Of a DNA stretch of 64,000 bases, positions 63,089 through 64,000 are shown in pieces. Every line of letters begins with the position of its first letter. Position 1 is the stretch's first letter. The DNA comes from Winogradskyella eckloniae (lineage in GTDB: Bacteria; Bacteroidota; Bacteroidia; Flavobacteriales; Flavobacteriaceae): positions 62,001-126,000 of the forward strand of contig NZ_JABRWP010000002.1 of NCBI RefSeq assembly GCF_013249045.1. Direction: 5' to 3'. The notes below the pieces were generated by a model. The model had not been told where the DNA came from, made no database searches, and worked only from the letters and a program-made list of their open reading frames with translations. A program made the translations under genes and the position numbers.

Positions 63089-64000
63089 TCACGCTTTGGT
63101 TAGTTCAGCGTAACTCAGAAAATAGAGGTCTTCGCAAGGTGTCATAGCATGTGGATAATTAGGAATTAGTAGTACACCTTCTGAGGTTAAATTCCATGTT
63201 TTGTATTGCCAATAACTATCATTGACAAAAGTTTCACATTCTTCATCTGCAACATCATTTTCGGTATTTTGATATTTTTCCTTTAATTTCTGAAAGAAAT
63301 CAACCTCTGGGAATAGTGATTCTATATCCACAACAACCTCTAATGTTTCAAGATTAAATGTATAACCAACGTTGCCATACGAAGGATGTGCGCCACCACA
63401 ATACACGCTGTAATGTTTTAAATAGCTTATAAAACTAGTATTAACCAAATTGATGTCATAAGACATCTCAAACCATGTATTGCAATCTAATTTGTCCTTA
63501 GCATCTGATAAGTGAATAGCATCTAAAATAGGATTGAACGTATCTCGTTGTGCTTTTGTAAAGCCGTTGCCTAATCTAAACAAAGGCAATTTAGAATAGT
63601 GTTCTGTAAACCAAATTAATTGTTTACCCTTATATTTAACAACACTATCTTTTACAAAGTTTAGTTTGGGGTTTCTAAAGTCTTCTAAGGGTTCTTGGCT
63701 GGTTTCGGTTAGAACAACTTTGAAAGATTCTTCTTTTATTTTTAAAGTGCCAATGAGTTGGTTTTTCTTTTTCTTTAACTCGAAAACTTCGTTGGCATCA
63801 AACACTTTTTCTGGTGTAAAATAGTAATCATCAATTAACGTGATGCTTTCTTTGTTATAACTACCAGAAACAGGAATGCTAATTAATTTAGAATCGTAAA
63901 AATAGAAACCTTCTAATTCGCCTGAAGTTGTGTCGTTTGCGTTTGGATAAACTGTAACTTCTAGATGAATAGGATAATTGCCAACAGTACCAACATAACT
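63089..64000 (-). CDS. DUF3298-type protein, C-terminal part (truncated by window edge)
   Basis: The frame is open from the window edge to a stop at 63089. The first ATG/GTG in the window (GTG at 63805) is not the true start, because the frame continues without a stop to 64000 (about 303 residues visible). The C-terminal half matches DUF3298, with YCGGAHPSYGNVGYTFNLET and DIESLFPE at the usual positions. DUF3298 proteins are exported and of unknown function. Upstream residues are rich in beta strands (GELEGFYFYDSK). Operon with the BamE-like gene downstream. Confidence 0.8.
   Translation of the reverse strand, partial: SYVGTVGNYPIHLEVTVYPNANDTTSGELEGFYFYDSKLISIPVSGSYNKESITLIDDYYFTPEKVFDANEVFELKKKKNQLIGTLKIKEESFKVVLTETSQEPLEDFRNPKLNFVKDSVVKYKGKQLIWFTEHYSKLPLFRLGNGFTKAQRDTFNPILDAIHLSDAKDKLDCNTWFEMSYDINLVNTSFISYLKHYSVYCGGAHPSYGNVGYTFNLETLEVVVDIESLFPEVDFFQKLKEKYQNTENDVADEECETFVNDSYWQYKTWNLTSEGVLLIPNYPHAMTPCEDLYFLSYAELTKA

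Overview
The window is one continuous stretch of an AT-rich (roughly one third G+C) chromosome from a member of the Bacteroidota, most likely a marine Flavobacteriaceae. The signs are TonB-dependent receptors (TBDRs) paired with lipoproteins, a mutY-ssb-gldE-gldD gliding operon, a large secreted protein with a type IX secretion C-terminal domain, promoters of the TAnnTTTG type, near absence of Shine-Dalgarno sequences, and the eukaryote-like IleS. I cannot name the genus. No tRNA, rRNA, insertion sequence, prophage or CRISPR array was seen.

Layout. 1-1.8 kb: start of a DnaE-like polymerase with a decayed PHP site, divergent from a LexA-like XRE/S24 repressor, with a heptamer tandem repeat between them. 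2-3.8 kb: atpD-atpC. 4-8.3 kb: a TBDR plus SGNH-hydrolase lipoprotein operon. 8.5-12.9 kb: an operon of a truncated glycogen-synthase-like protein, a DUF4270 lipoprotein and GlmS. 13-19.3 kb: panC, panD, a YbhN-like membrane protein, two tandem esterase-like paralogs whose nucleophile serine is replaced by aspartate, and radA. 19.4-26.2 kb: an unknown lipoprotein, a 1830-residue multidomain surface protein, and a small gene remnant. 26.2-32.3 kb: ileS, a DksA-like protein without its zinc cysteines, two envelope proteins of unknown role, and lspA.

32.3-36.8 kb (minus): a histidine kinase with a single-domain response regulator, then a Rim-like cluster of retropepsin-like protease, RimK ligase, aspartoacylase-like deacylase and 5-formyl-THF cyclo-ligase. 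36.9-41 kb: uvrC, probably leaderless, and a patatin fused to an outer-membrane barrel. 41.2-49 kb: aromatic amino acid catabolism (hmgA, hppD, tryptophan 2,3-dioxygenase) mixed with envelope genes, an M23 peptidase and pgi. 49.1-53.3 kb: a second TBDR-lipoprotein pair. 53.4-57 kb: the gliding operon. 57-59.4 kb: HU, a 29-residue COX24-like protein, RNase G, and an unlisted 35-residue protein. 59.6-64 kb (minus): a Bax-inhibitor-like protein, a YugP-like zinc peptidase, alanine dehydrogenase, a BamE-like protein and a truncated DUF3298 protein.

Most of the window is ordinary core chromosome. The observations most worth following are a 13-nt near-palindrome shared by both TBDR operons in the same orientation, the GT5-like/DUF4270/GlmS operon, the twin Asp-for-Ser hydrolases, the HEVIH protein beside lspA, the Rim-like cluster, and two very small genes.
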